From positions 1-20,073 of the IMG/VR virus record IMGVR_UViG_3300042290_000775: a stretch of DNA of 20,073 nt; one strand, given 5' to 3'. A program made the position numbers and the translations under genes. The notes beneath the pieces are model-generated. The model was not told the DNA's origin. It ran no database searches and was given only the letters and a program-made list of their open reading frames with translations. This DNA is from a virus. This document shows positions 14,557 through 20,073 of the stretch, in pieces. Each line of letters starts with the position of its first letter. Position 1 is the first letter of the stretch.

Positions 14557-14653
14557 CTGCATCGCACAGCGCCGGTAGTATCGCAGCACGCGGCGGAGTG
14601 AGCTTGTGGCGGCGGGGGTGCTGCATACTACCTGCACTGTGCGACGCCCGTGC
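14557..14653. repeat. Second large inverted repeat with GTAGTAT core
   Basis: The arm at 14559-14589 (ending CGGTAGTATCGCAGCAC) pairs with 14619-14649 (beginning GTGCTGCATACTACCTGC) over about 30 bp, with roughly three mismatches and one bulge. The loop sequence GGAGTGAGCTTGTGGCGG recurs in altered form just after the right arm (GGAGCGAGCTTTGGCGG, 14655-14671). The unit therefore seems to occur twice, in part inverted, like a palindromic mobile or dispersed repeat. Confidence 0.6.
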
Positions 14654-14945
14654 AGGAGCGAGCTTTGGCGGGGGCGGTCTTTTGGCGCGGGGTTTTCGGC
14701 GGGAGCGGCGGGGGCGGGATGGGCTCGCGGCTGGATGGATGAGGGGGCGGAGTGGGCAGGAGGCTTCGCGGTGGTCGCGGATTCGCGGGTGCGAGTCTTG
14801 AGCATCGCGACACGATGTTGGTGGGATGGGGCGCGAGTGGTCGCGGGCTGGCGCACGGGACGCGCGACGGCGCCGAGCGGAAACATGGCGGCGGCCGTGC
14901 GTGGCACGCGCGACAGGCCGCGACGCCGAGCGGCGGCGGGATGGT

Positions 14946-15200
14946 TCAGGCTGCTATGCGCTGCGTGTCCTCGTCCTCGATGAACTCCCAGCCGCGCATG
15001 ACGCCCAACTCGCGGGCGTAGGCCTCGGGATCAACGTGGGCGTCGAGGATGCGGTTGCGGCCCAGGTCAATGACGTGGAACTGGCCGAAGTTGGATTGCA
15101 TCATGCGTCCTCGAGTCTTTCGTAGCATTTTGAAATCGGGTTTCAGATTGCGGTTGATGCGTGCGGTGATGGCTTTCGTTGTGACGGGTGCTGTTTTCAT
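14946..15200 (-). CDS. Small conserved-looking hypothetical protein
   Basis: 84 residues from the ATG at 15200: MKTAPVTTKAITARINRNLK, then a basic helix KMLRKTRGRMMQSNFG, then QFHVIDLGRNRILDAHVD and AYARELGVMRGWEFIED. The INR-x-L ... LRK ... GQFHVID-x-x-x-N-x-[IV] ... ELGV arrangement is one I recall from small proteins on integrative elements and plasmids, of unknown function. The longer frame up to 15272 adds an unlikely N-terminus. It follows the rep gene on the same strand, 153 bp after the 15354-15578 gene, and probably belongs to the replication operon. No Shine-Dalgarno sequence; an A/C-rich leader precedes the ATG. Confidence 0.65.
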   Translation of the reverse strand: MKTAPVTTKAITARINRNLKPDFKMLRKTRGRMMQSNFGQFHVIDLGRNRILDAHVDPEAYARELGVMRGWEFIEDEDTQRIAA

Positions 15201-15353
15201 GGTGGGTTGTTTTTGTGGGTTTGGTGTTCTGCAAAATGGCCATGCGTTGATGCTGGTGAGCGCCAGTCGCATGGCTTGCTTTTCGGCGAGAGATTCCTGT
15301 CTGCGCCGGGCCTCGGTGGTGGTGGTCGCGCTCAGGATGGCACCGCTGGACGG

Positions 15354-15578
15354 TCAGGATACTTTGAACAGAACTGCCGAGCGCCCGGTGCGTCGTGCCC
15401 ATTCCGCGATGATGTCATCCCGCCAAGGCTCGTATTCGCTGAGGAATTGCTTGTGCAGCCTCTTGTCCGTCGGTGGCGGCGTGCTCCAGAGGCAGTCAAA
15501 TTTCCCGGTGGTTCCGTTGTGCCGCATGGTGCAGGTGGTGCCGCAGGTCATCTTCAGTAAGTGTGTGGTGATGTTCAT
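15354..15578 (-). CDS. Small hypothetical protein downstream of rep
   Basis: 74 residues from the ATG at 15578: MNITTHLLKMTCGTTCTMRH, a W-containing middle (KFDCLWSTPPPTDKRLHKQF) and an acidic helical end (EYEPWRDDIIAEWARRTGR). The C-terminal helix looks like real protein. C35, C39 and C52 of the longer frame (three cysteines near a histidine) might bind metal, but the set is incomplete. The frame is open to 15647, but that extension reads through the inverted repeat and iteron zone, so the shorter start is preferred. Function unknown; position suggests a role linked to replication or its control. Confidence 0.5.
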   Translation of the reverse strand: MNITTHLLKMTCGTTCTMRHNGTTGKFDCLWSTPPPTDKRLHKQFLSEYEPWRDDIIAEWARRTGRSAVLFKVS

Positions 15579-15601
15579 ATTTGGTTTGGGGTGGTTGTTC
15601 C

Positions 15602-15740
15602 GGGAAAGTCTCCCCGACTCGCTGAGAGACAGACACCTCCCGGCCATACAAGTATAGGCCGGGGAAGTGTGTCTCTCGGGTCTGGCTGACGAGACTTTCC
15701 CAAACGCTGGAAAAGTCGGGAAAGTCTCTGGGAAAGTCTC
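15602..15740. repeat. Iteron-like cluster at the end of rep, candidate origin
   Basis: The 11-mer GGGAAAGTCTC occurs exactly at 15602-15612, 15718-15728 and 15730-15740 and, inverted, at 15691-15701. A relative (GGAAAAGTC) lies at 15709-15717. Two copies are 12 bp apart, near one helical turn, and the inverted copy with its neighbour forms a dyad. The last copy touches the stop codon of the replication ATPase gene. Rep-bound iterons beside the rep gene, with a palindrome between them, are typical of origins in plasmids and satellites; origin function is inferred. Confidence 0.65.
15624..15677. repeat. Long palindrome inside the iteron cluster
   Basis: GAGAGACAGACACCTCCCGGCC (15624-15645) pairs with GGCCGGGGAAGTGTGTCTCTC (about 15657-15677), with one bulge and a few mismatches, around the AT-rich loop ATACAAGTATA. 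It could be the rep transcript's terminator, the unwinding part of an origin, or a single-strand initiation hairpin. Confidence 0.6.
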
Positions 15741-17355
15741 ACTTCATGCCCTCCAAAGTCGCCTGCCGATGGCGCGAGATGCGGACTTCCGCGTTGGTTC
15801 TTGGTCGCTTGTGATGCGCTACGAAGAGTCTCTCGGCGTGCAGCATCTCGGCAAGCGTCGCTTCGGCTCCATGTTTGGTGAATCCGCATTCCCGCGCTTT
15901 TTGAAGCAGCGTCACTTTGGGGATCTCGCCTTGCATCGGGACAAGCGCCCACATGTCGTCGGTCGTCTTGCTCGGCTGGCGACGCTTCTTGTCGGCAATT
16001 GCTTTGCCGAGCGCTGCGATGTCCTGCTCGTCTGCGTCCCTCCAATAAATGCCGTCTCTCGCGTGCCCGAAGCAGCGGAAGATGGTCGGCTCACCGTTCT
16101 CGCCAGTCCAACCGATGCGGCTTCCGCGCTTGGCTGCTATGAATCGAAAAAGACCGTCTGCGTGCGTGGGATCAATGACGAGGATTGCTCGTGCCCAATT
16201 TGTCACGTCTGCGCTCCCTGCGCCGCTATACATCCAGTCGCTCGCACGCCAATTCGACGTGTCGCGGTTCGTGACCTTGGGTGTGTGGTGATTCACGATG
16301 CAGGCGACGCGATGCTTTGCCAGTAGCGGATTCAGCCCGGTGCGGAGAAAGGCGGCGGTCTGCTCGGCGTCGTTGATGTCCGCGCCCAAGTATGCGAGCA
16401 ACGGGTCGATCCTGAGCAAGTCGAACTGCATTTTGGCGAGCCTTCGATCCACGTAGCGGAGAAACTCCGCGCCAGTGCGCCCGCATTCCGTTTCGTAAAA
16501 GACATTTCCGCGGACTTGCTCGCGGTCTTCTTCGGTGAGGCGCAAGCCCTTGATCACTCCGTCGCGCATCTCCGCCAAGTCTTCGGCGTCGTTCTCCGCC
16601 TGTATGGTGAGGATGCGAAGCGGGCGTGCAGGACGGATGTCGAATGCGGGACGGCCAAGGCTCCAAAGAACATCCTGTTGGACGCTCGCGGAAGATTTGC
16701 CGATCCCGCTCGGGCCGACGAAAATTCCCGCACCGCCGATGCACAAAAAGCGGTTGCCTAGCAAGTTTGCCCTCGGATCGGTCGCGCCCGCTGAAATGTC
16801 CATGAGGGACACGAGCGGCGCCGGCTTGGGTGCCAGGCGTGCCGCTTCCCCAATGGCGCGCTCCGCTTCGCGGCTTACCTCCTCCACCTCCTCGCCGCCA
16901 TCGGAGGCTCCGCGCTTGAGGGTCTCTGCGATTCCGATCAGGTGGCGGCGGCGAGCCTGATCCCGAACGATCCCGATGTAGTGGGGAGTGGTCGCGGCGG
17001 TCGCCAAGTGGGTGAACAGTTCGCTGATCGCTGCGGCACCGCCAACCTGATCGAGCTTCCCGCCGTCGCGCAGCTGCTGTGCGATGGTGATGAAGTCCGG
17101 CGTCTTGCCTTCAATGATGATGCCTGTGATCGTGTCGAAAATGATTCCGTGCGCGGAAATGTAGAATTGCCGCGCGTCAAGGTTTGCCTCGGCGCATAGC
17201 TGGAAAACTTGGGCCGGTGCCAGGAGCAGCGATGCGAGGACGCCCTTCTCCGCCTCCGGTGACTGCGGGATTTCACGCTCTGGCGTCTTGCCATTGGTGG
17301 TCTGCGGTGAGGGCGGCTTCAGCGTGTCGGCGCGCGTGCGGGCGTGCGCGCTCAT
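15739..17355 (-). CDS. Replication ATPase: DnaB-type N-domain fused to RepA-like P-loop domain
   Basis: A 538-residue protein. Residues 30-135 resemble the DnaB helicase N-terminal domain (PQSPEAEKGVLASLLLAP, FYISAHGIIFDTI, LATAATTPHYIGIVRDQARR). Residues 195-400 form a RepA/AAA_25-type RecA-like ATPase with Walker A GPSGIGKSS (214-222), Walker B FDLLRID (311-317) and NHHTPK (355-360). Residues from about 466 look like a winged helix (KVTLLQKARECGFTKHGAEA). RepA-like hexameric helicases start replication of plasmids, satellites and phages. It begins at the base after the stop of the AlpA-like gene, so the two are coupled, and ends in the iteron cluster, its probable binding site. A full DnaB C-terminal domain with linker helix is not obvious, so RepA-like is the better name. 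All ATPase residues are present. Confidence 0.85.
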   Translation of the reverse strand: MSAHARTRADTLKPPSPQTTNGKTPEREIPQSPEAEKGVLASLLLAPAQVFQLCAEANLDARQFYISAHGIIFDTITGIIIEGKTPDFITIAQQLRDGGKLDQVGGAAAISELFTHLATAATTPHYIGIVRDQARRRHLIGIAETLKRGASDGGEEVEEVSREAERAIGEAARLAPKPAPLVSLMDISAGATDPRANLLGNRFLCIGGAGIFVGPSGIGKSSASVQQDVLWSLGRPAFDIRPARPLRILTIQAENDAEDLAEMRDGVIKGLRLTEEDREQVRGNVFYETECGRTGAEFLRYVDRRLAKMQFDLLRIDPLLAYLGADINDAEQTAAFLRTGLNPLLAKHRVACIVNHHTPKVTNRDTSNWRASDWMYSGAGSADVTNWARAILVIDPTHADGLFRFIAAKRGSRIGWTGENGEPTIFRCFGHARDGIYWRDADEQDIAALGKAIADKKRRQPSKTTDDMWALVPMQGEIPKVTLLQKARECGFTKHGAEATLAEMLHAERLFVAHHKRPRTNAEVRISRHRQATLEGMK

Positions 17356-17544
17356 TTACGCGACGGCCTTTCGCTCGAATTTGTCCAACGCTGCGCGGAC
17401 GCGCTCCGGTGAGAATCTGATCGTCCGATGCCCCAAGACCAGCGCGGGGATTTTTTTTGCGTGATAAAGGGACCGCAACGTGCGGACCGGCAAGCCGAGT
17501 TCAGCGGATAGCCCTTGGAAGTTTACGAGCAGACGGGTGTTCAT
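17356..17544 (-). CDS. AlpA/excisionase-type HTH regulator
   Basis: A 62-residue winged HTH of the MerR-like AlpA / excisionase / HTH_17 type: VNFQGLSAELGLPVRTLRSL as helix-turn-helix, YHAKKIPALVLGHRTIRFSP as wing, and ERVRAALDKFERK as the last helix. Such proteins bind near att or early promoters and act as directionality factor, activator of the early operon, or both, as AlpA does in gammaproteobacterial satellites. It sits between the 345-aa gene and the rep gene, whose start follows its TAA without a gap. Two inverted repeats upstream (17547-17558 and 17578-17606) suggest autoregulation. Excisionase versus replication regulator cannot be told apart from sequence. Confidence 0.85.
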   Translation of the reverse strand: MNTRLLVNFQGLSAELGLPVRTLRSLYHAKKIPALVLGHRTIRFSPERVRAALDKFERKAVA

Positions 17545-17546
17545 GC

Positions 17547-17558
17547 GCCAGTTCTGGC
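17547..17558. promoter_or_regulatory. 12-bp palindrome at the alpA-like start
   Basis: GCCAGTTCTGGC is a perfect dyad 2 bp upstream of the ATG at 17544. It occupies the place of a Shine-Dalgarno sequence and could be an operator or a hairpin that hides the start. It is partly alike to the GTTGGCAC end repeats (TGGCAC at 17555-17560). Confidence 0.35.
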
Positions 17559-17577
17559 ACGTTTCGCGATCCTGCTA

Positions 17578-17606
17578 TATCGCACCTCGCAAGGTCAGGT
17601 GCGATA
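17578..17606. promoter_or_regulatory. 10-bp perfect inverted repeat upstream of alpA-like gene
   Basis: TATCGCACCT (17578-17587) and AGGTGCGATA (17597-17606) are exact inverted copies 9 bp apart, in the 94-bp gap between the 345-aa gene and the AlpA-like gene. No T-run follows on the minus strand, so an operator or Rep/Xis binding site fits better than a terminator. It would give alpA and rep their own control point inside the int-led transcript. Confidence 0.55.
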
Positions 17607-17638
17607 CAGAAACCCAACCACGCCGAGCCTTCGGGATC

Positions 17639-18676
17639 TCACGCAGCTAGCGCATGGAGAGCTTTGCGGACTCGCTCCGTGATGCGAAGCGCGAGTAGTG
17701 GATCGTAGTCTGGTGTTTTAGACCTGTCTGCATGAGACCCAGCCTTGCCGCCATACTGTAGTTGATCTCCCTCGCCCAACATTTCTGCTCCTTCTTTCAT
17801 TCCACCCTGTACCACCAGATGCCAGAGAACCAGGCCTTCGACCACCCGCTCGTAATTGCCCAAGGACTCTGCTCGCAGTTCGTCGGGAATATCAGTGCAG
17901 TATTCCATCCACCACGGCCAAATCAGCTCTCGCCCTCCGGGTGTTCGGTATGACTGCACTTGCATGGTTTTTCGCATCCGCGACGGCGCACGATTTTCGG
18001 TTTTCTCCAGTGTCGAAGCCATTTGCAGTGTCCAAAACGCGAGGGCGTACCGATTGTTGTAACGCGCCGCCTCGCACGCCGCCTCCACCCACCTCCGCCA
18101 GTCGCCGTCTGACTGATCGCCCTTCTTCTGCCGTGTTCCTGCACGACTTTCGGGACGTGTGACGATATTCGCCTCGGTTCCGACCCCCGCGCAAGTGACG
18201 TTGGTCGGCCAGGCAGGGATTGTTTTTCGTGCTCGCCTGAGTTCGGTACTGCCGCCAAGTTGATTGAGTTTTTGCACCAGCTCGAACGTGAACTGGCATA
18301 GTCCTTCAGCAGCTTTCGTGGGATCGGTGGTGTTGATCCAATCAGCGGTTTCTCTTGCCCATACGGTCACTGCCACAACGTCGTCTCCGTTGAGTTTAGC
18401 AAGCATGTCTTTAATGGTGAACGGCTGGATAACACTGCGCCCCTCCGCCAGTGAAATTTCGAGCTGCTCGATTGGCAAAAAGCTCAGTGCTCCTGCTGCG
18501 ATACGCTGCTTTGCAGCGAGCGGGTTCGTCGGCGGTTGAATCTCCGGGGGGGAATCGCTTGCGGGGCGATTGTTGCCGCTGCAAATCTGCACTCTCTTGA
18601 CTGCCACTGCTGGCGCTGGCGACTCCGGTGCCCGCGAACGCGGAGTTTTCTTCGTCGGCTTTTTGTTTTTCTTCAT
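17639..18676 (-). CDS. 345-aa unknown protein coupled to the integrase gene
   Basis: I do not recognise a family. The N-terminal 70 residues are disordered: lysine-rich at first (MKKNKKPTKKTPRSR), then proline-rich. A folded, mostly helical body begins near residue 75 (FLPIEQLEISLAEGRSVIQP) and contains TVWARETADWIN, a tryptophan-rich patch with WPWWMEYCTDIPDEL, and a helical end (LLALRITERVRKALHALAA). No membrane span, signal peptide or catalytic motif is visible. Its ATG overlaps the integrase stop (ATGA, 18676-18673), so it is made with the integrase, which suggests a role in recombination, regulation or early replication. The basic N-terminus would allow DNA binding. Frame and length show no damage. 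Confidence 0.8.
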   Translation of the reverse strand: MKKNKKPTKKTPRSRAPESPAPAVAVKRVQICSGNNRPASDSPPEIQPPTNPLAAKQRIAAGALSFLPIEQLEISLAEGRSVIQPFTIKDMLAKLNGDDVVAVTVWARETADWINTTDPTKAAEGLCQFTFELVQKLNQLGGSTELRRARKTIPAWPTNVTCAGVGTEANIVTRPESRAGTRQKKGDQSDGDWRRWVEAACEAARYNNRYALAFWTLQMASTLEKTENRAPSRMRKTMQVQSYRTPGGRELIWPWWMEYCTDIPDELRAESLGNYERVVEGLVLWHLVVQGGMKEGAEMLGEGDQLQYGGKAGSHADRSKTPDYDPLLALRITERVRKALHALAA

Positions 18677-19818
18677 GCGGCGGCCCTGCCGAGATGGATG
18701 ACTTTGCGGGCCTCGGTGGAGGGTCCGATCTGCCAGTAGCGTGCCGCGTCTTTCGGTTTCACCAACTCCCGGTAGTGCGCGAAGATTATCTGCGGGCTGT
18801 TTCCCATTTCCAGACTCACACGAGCGGCGTCGTGGCAGTCAGCAAGCCGATATGATGCGTAGCTGTGGCGCATCGCATTTGCCGGCCACGTCTTGAAGCC
18901 TGCACGGGCTTTGGCAGCGTCGAGGCGGTCGCGGAGTGCTACGGGAGCCACGGCACCGGCTCGGCGCGCCAGCGGTCGAATCCATGCGGCGAGATTTTCC
19001 GAGATCGGAATCAGGCGACGCGATCCGGTCTTTGCCTTCGCGCCCTTCACCTCGATATGTCCGCCGTCGAGATCCACTTCCGACCAGTCGAGCCGCTCCG
19101 CCTCGGCAGCGCGGAGGCCGGCGAACAGCGAGATTGCGACGAACGGCAGCGTGTCGGCGTCGCACGCGTTCAGCAGCGCGACGGCCTGCGTGCATGTCAG
19201 GATTTCCGGCGCGCCTCGTTTCACTTTTGCCTTGGCGGTGCGCTCTACCGGGTTTGCAACGGCGTAGCCTCGGGACACCGCGAAGTTGAAAAGGTTGTTG
19301 ATGACGGTGCGGTAGTTGTTGCGGGACTGAGGCGACAATTCGAGCGCGCGGAGCCAGTCATCGATCTGCGCCGTGCTCACGGTCGCGGCGTTCTGTTCAC
19401 CAAAGCTCTGCCCAAAGCGTGTCAGGCGGTCGCGCAGGTCGCGCAGGTGCCGCGGGCTGGCACCGTCTGTTTCCTTCGCTTTCAGCAACTCAGCGACAAT
19501 CTCGGCGACAGTGCCGCTTTTCGCCGATGCGTCCAGAAATGCGATGAAATGGTCGGTGGCGTCCTTGAGCGTCTTGCCGTGCGGCTCGAGCCGCACGTTG
19601 CATTCATCGGCCATCACGCGAAGCCATGAAGGGAACTCCGCGCCCTCACGCCCTTGGGCTTGAAATGCCAGTGTGCGGTTGCGGGTGAAGTTTTCCGCAT
19701 CACGCTTCGTGGTGAAAAACTTCCGCTTTCGTCTGCCGTTCTCGCGGAAGGTGACGATGAAATTCAGCGTCGGCCTGCTCGGGTCGTTGTATTCGCGGAG
19801 ACGGAAGGGCTTTCTCAT
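18673..19818 (-). CDS. int: Tyrosine-type integrase of the island
   Basis: From the ATG at 19818 a 381-residue site-specific recombinase. Residues 1-60 are an arm-binding-like N-terminal domain (MRKPFRLREYNDPSRPTLNF), 80-190 a SAM-like core-binding domain, 200-381 the catalytic domain. Catalytic residues: R235 (AGLRAAE), K263 (KAKTG), R317-H318 (AMRHSYASY) and nucleophile Y349 (FAHYREL). The first histidine of box II is asparagine (N314), and the later GH is GN (339-340), variants I have seen in related integrases. The frame is open to 19929, but the extra 37 codons cover repeated GTTGGCAC motifs and look non-coding, so 19818 is preferred. It should catalyse integration at the adjacent tRNA-Thr 3' end. 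A GTGCCAAC repeat directly before the ATG suggests self-control. Confidence 0.95.
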   Translation of the reverse strand: MRKPFRLREYNDPSRPTLNFIVTFRENGRRKRKFFTTKRDAENFTRNRTLAFQAQGREGAEFPSWLRVMADECNVRLEPHGKTLKDATDHFIAFLDASAKSGTVAEIVAELLKAKETDGASPRHLRDLRDRLTRFGQSFGEQNAATVSTAQIDDWLRALELSPQSRNNYRTVINNLFNFAVSRGYAVANPVERTAKAKVKRGAPEILTCTQAVALLNACDADTLPFVAISLFAGLRAAEAERLDWSEVDLDGGHIEVKGAKAKTGSRRLIPISENLAAWIRPLARRAGAVAPVALRDRLDAAKARAGFKTWPANAMRHSYASYRLADCHDAARVSLEMGNSPQIIFAHYRELVKPKDAARYWQIGPSTEARKVIHLGRAAA

Positions 19819-19862
19819 GTGCCAACCGTTGGCTTTTTGTTGGCACTTTACAAGCCTTTTTG
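19819..19862. promoter_or_regulatory. Putative integrase arm/operator sites, right end
   Basis: Three related half-sites: GTGCCAAC at 19819-19826 (inverted), GTTGGC at 19828-19833, which makes the dyad GCCAACCGTTGGC with the first (19821-19833), and GTTGGCAC at 19839-19846, continuing as GTTGGCACTT-N7-CTTTTTG exactly as at 140-163. They lie directly upstream of the preferred integrase start, so they may serve both in recombination and in repressing int. Confidence 0.55.
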
Positions 19863-19947
19863 CGTCAAAATGGGAAAATACCCGTTTGAATGAGTTTTGC
19901 CTCTCATTCGCCTGAGAGCCTGTATTCATGCGGTTTTCAGAGGGGAA

Positions 19948-20000
19948 ACGCTGGAGCCAGAGAAGGGGATTGAACCCTTGACCTGCGGTTTACGAAACCG
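19948..20000. repeat. attR: 53-bp direct repeat within intact tRNA-Thr
   Basis: Exact copy of 49-101, spanning the 3' 49 nt of the tRNA gene plus four bases beyond CCA. The island supplies this 3' end and so keeps the tRNA functional. Divergence from the left copy starts exactly at 20001, inside the tRNA's anticodon arm. Confidence 0.95.
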
Positions 20001-20026
20001 CTGCTCTACCACTGAGCTACTCTGGC
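19952..20026 (-). tRNA. tRNA-Thr (anticodon CGT), intact
   Basis: 75 nt with encoded CCA. Acceptor GCCAGAG pairs with CTCTGGC; D-stem GCTC/GAGC; anticodon stem GCGGT/ACCGC with loop TTCGTAA, hence CGT reading ACG (threonine); T-arm AAGGG-TTCAATC-CCCTT. All stems pair fully. It is the integration target: the part from the anticodon arm to CCA equals the att core. Confidence 0.95.
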
Positions 20027-20073
20027 GTTGCGCAAATTGCGGGCGCGGAATATCGGGAGCCCCCCGCGCCTTG

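Larger units (their letters stand above)
14062..14945. other. Palindrome-rich, gene-free region upstream of hsdM
   Basis: About 880 bp of very GC-rich sequence between hsdM and the next gene. Open frames exist in nearly all frames, as expected at this GC content, but give low-complexity R/A/P/G products. What stands out are two long imperfect inverted repeats (14230-14316 and 14557-14653) and shorter hairpins near 14370-14410. The hsdM promoter presumably lies at the left end, but I cannot identify it. Confidence 0.6.
49..20000. mobile_element. tRNA-Thr-integrated island, phage-satellite-like, with type I R-M cargo
   Basis: Seen: a perfect 53-bp direct repeat at 49-101 and 19948-20000, the right copy being the 3' part of an intact tRNA-Thr gene, with a tyrosine integrase reading away from the right repeat. 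The repeats are 19,899 bp apart, which is the length expected of the excised circle. Inside are an AlpA-like regulator, a replication ATPase with nearby iterons, a terminase-small-subunit-like gene, DUF932 and a type I restriction-modification operon, but no capsid, portal, tail, large-terminase, lysis or conjugation gene. Known: integrase next to one att in a tRNA 3' end is the usual layout of integrative elements; int, AlpA, Rep and TerS without structural genes is typical of PICI-type satellites. Inferred: the satellite label. The island boundaries are very secure. Confidence 0.93.

Noticed and set aside
14062-14907. N-terminal extension of hsdM by 282 codons
   Set aside because: The extension is R/P/A-rich, unlike the family, and runs through both inverted repeats; the standard HsdM opening begins at 14061.
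15602-15740. CRISPR array
   Set aside because: Repeats are only 11 bp, in both orientations and irregularly spaced; iterons fit better. No CRISPR array or cas gene was seen anywhere in the window.
17578-17606. Rho-independent terminator after the 345-aa gene
   Set aside because: The stem is good, but no T-tract follows on the minus strand, so an operator is more likely.

Overview
The window holds an almost exactly framed integrative element of about 19.9 kb in a GC-rich bacterial chromosome. A complete tRNA-Thr(CGT) gene lies on the minus strand at the right edge (19952-20026). Its 3' half is repeated perfectly, 53 bp, at both ends (49-101 and 19948-20000). Positions 1-48 and 20001-20073 are therefore host flank, and what lies between is the island. 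The host cannot be named from the sequence alone. The style of the integrase, the DUF932-type protein, the polyvalent-kinase remnant, the near absence of Shine-Dalgarno sequences and the palindromic intergenic repeats remind me of Verrucomicrobiota, at low confidence.

Right arm (about 15.2-19.8 kb, leftward): tyrosine integrase, then a coupled 345-aa protein of unknown function, an AlpA/excisionase-type HTH protein, and a replication ATPase with a DnaB-type N-terminal domain joined to a RepA-like P-loop domain. Next to the 3' end of the rep gene is a cluster of iteron-like repeats (GGGAAAGTCTC, four exact copies) around a long palindrome, a good candidate for the element's origin. Two small unknown genes follow.

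Centre (about 4.8-14.1 kb, leftward): a type I restriction-modification operon, hsdM - hsdS - 32-aa ORF - small antitoxin-like protein - zeta-toxin-like kinase - hsdR - YgjP/SprT-like metallopeptidase - 48-aa protein - truncated XRE regulator. Most junctions after hsdS are overlaps of 4-14 bp, so the kinase pair is built into the restriction operon. About 0.9 kb upstream of hsdM has no credible gene but carries two large inverted repeats.

Left arm (about 0.1-4.7 kb, mostly rightward): a zinc-ribbon-like protein translationally coupled to a protein resembling phage terminase small subunits, a decayed polyvalent-protein-kinase-like remnant, a DUF932 phage/plasmid protein, a small XRE regulator on the opposite strand, and three unknown small genes. 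No large terminase, portal, capsid, tail or lysis gene is present.

Integrase in a tRNA gene, AlpA-like regulator, rep plus iterons, a TerS-like gene without TerL, no structural genes and a defence cargo together make a phage-satellite-like (PICI-like) island the most interesting reading. A prophage remnant or a simple genomic island carrying restriction-modification genes remains possible.
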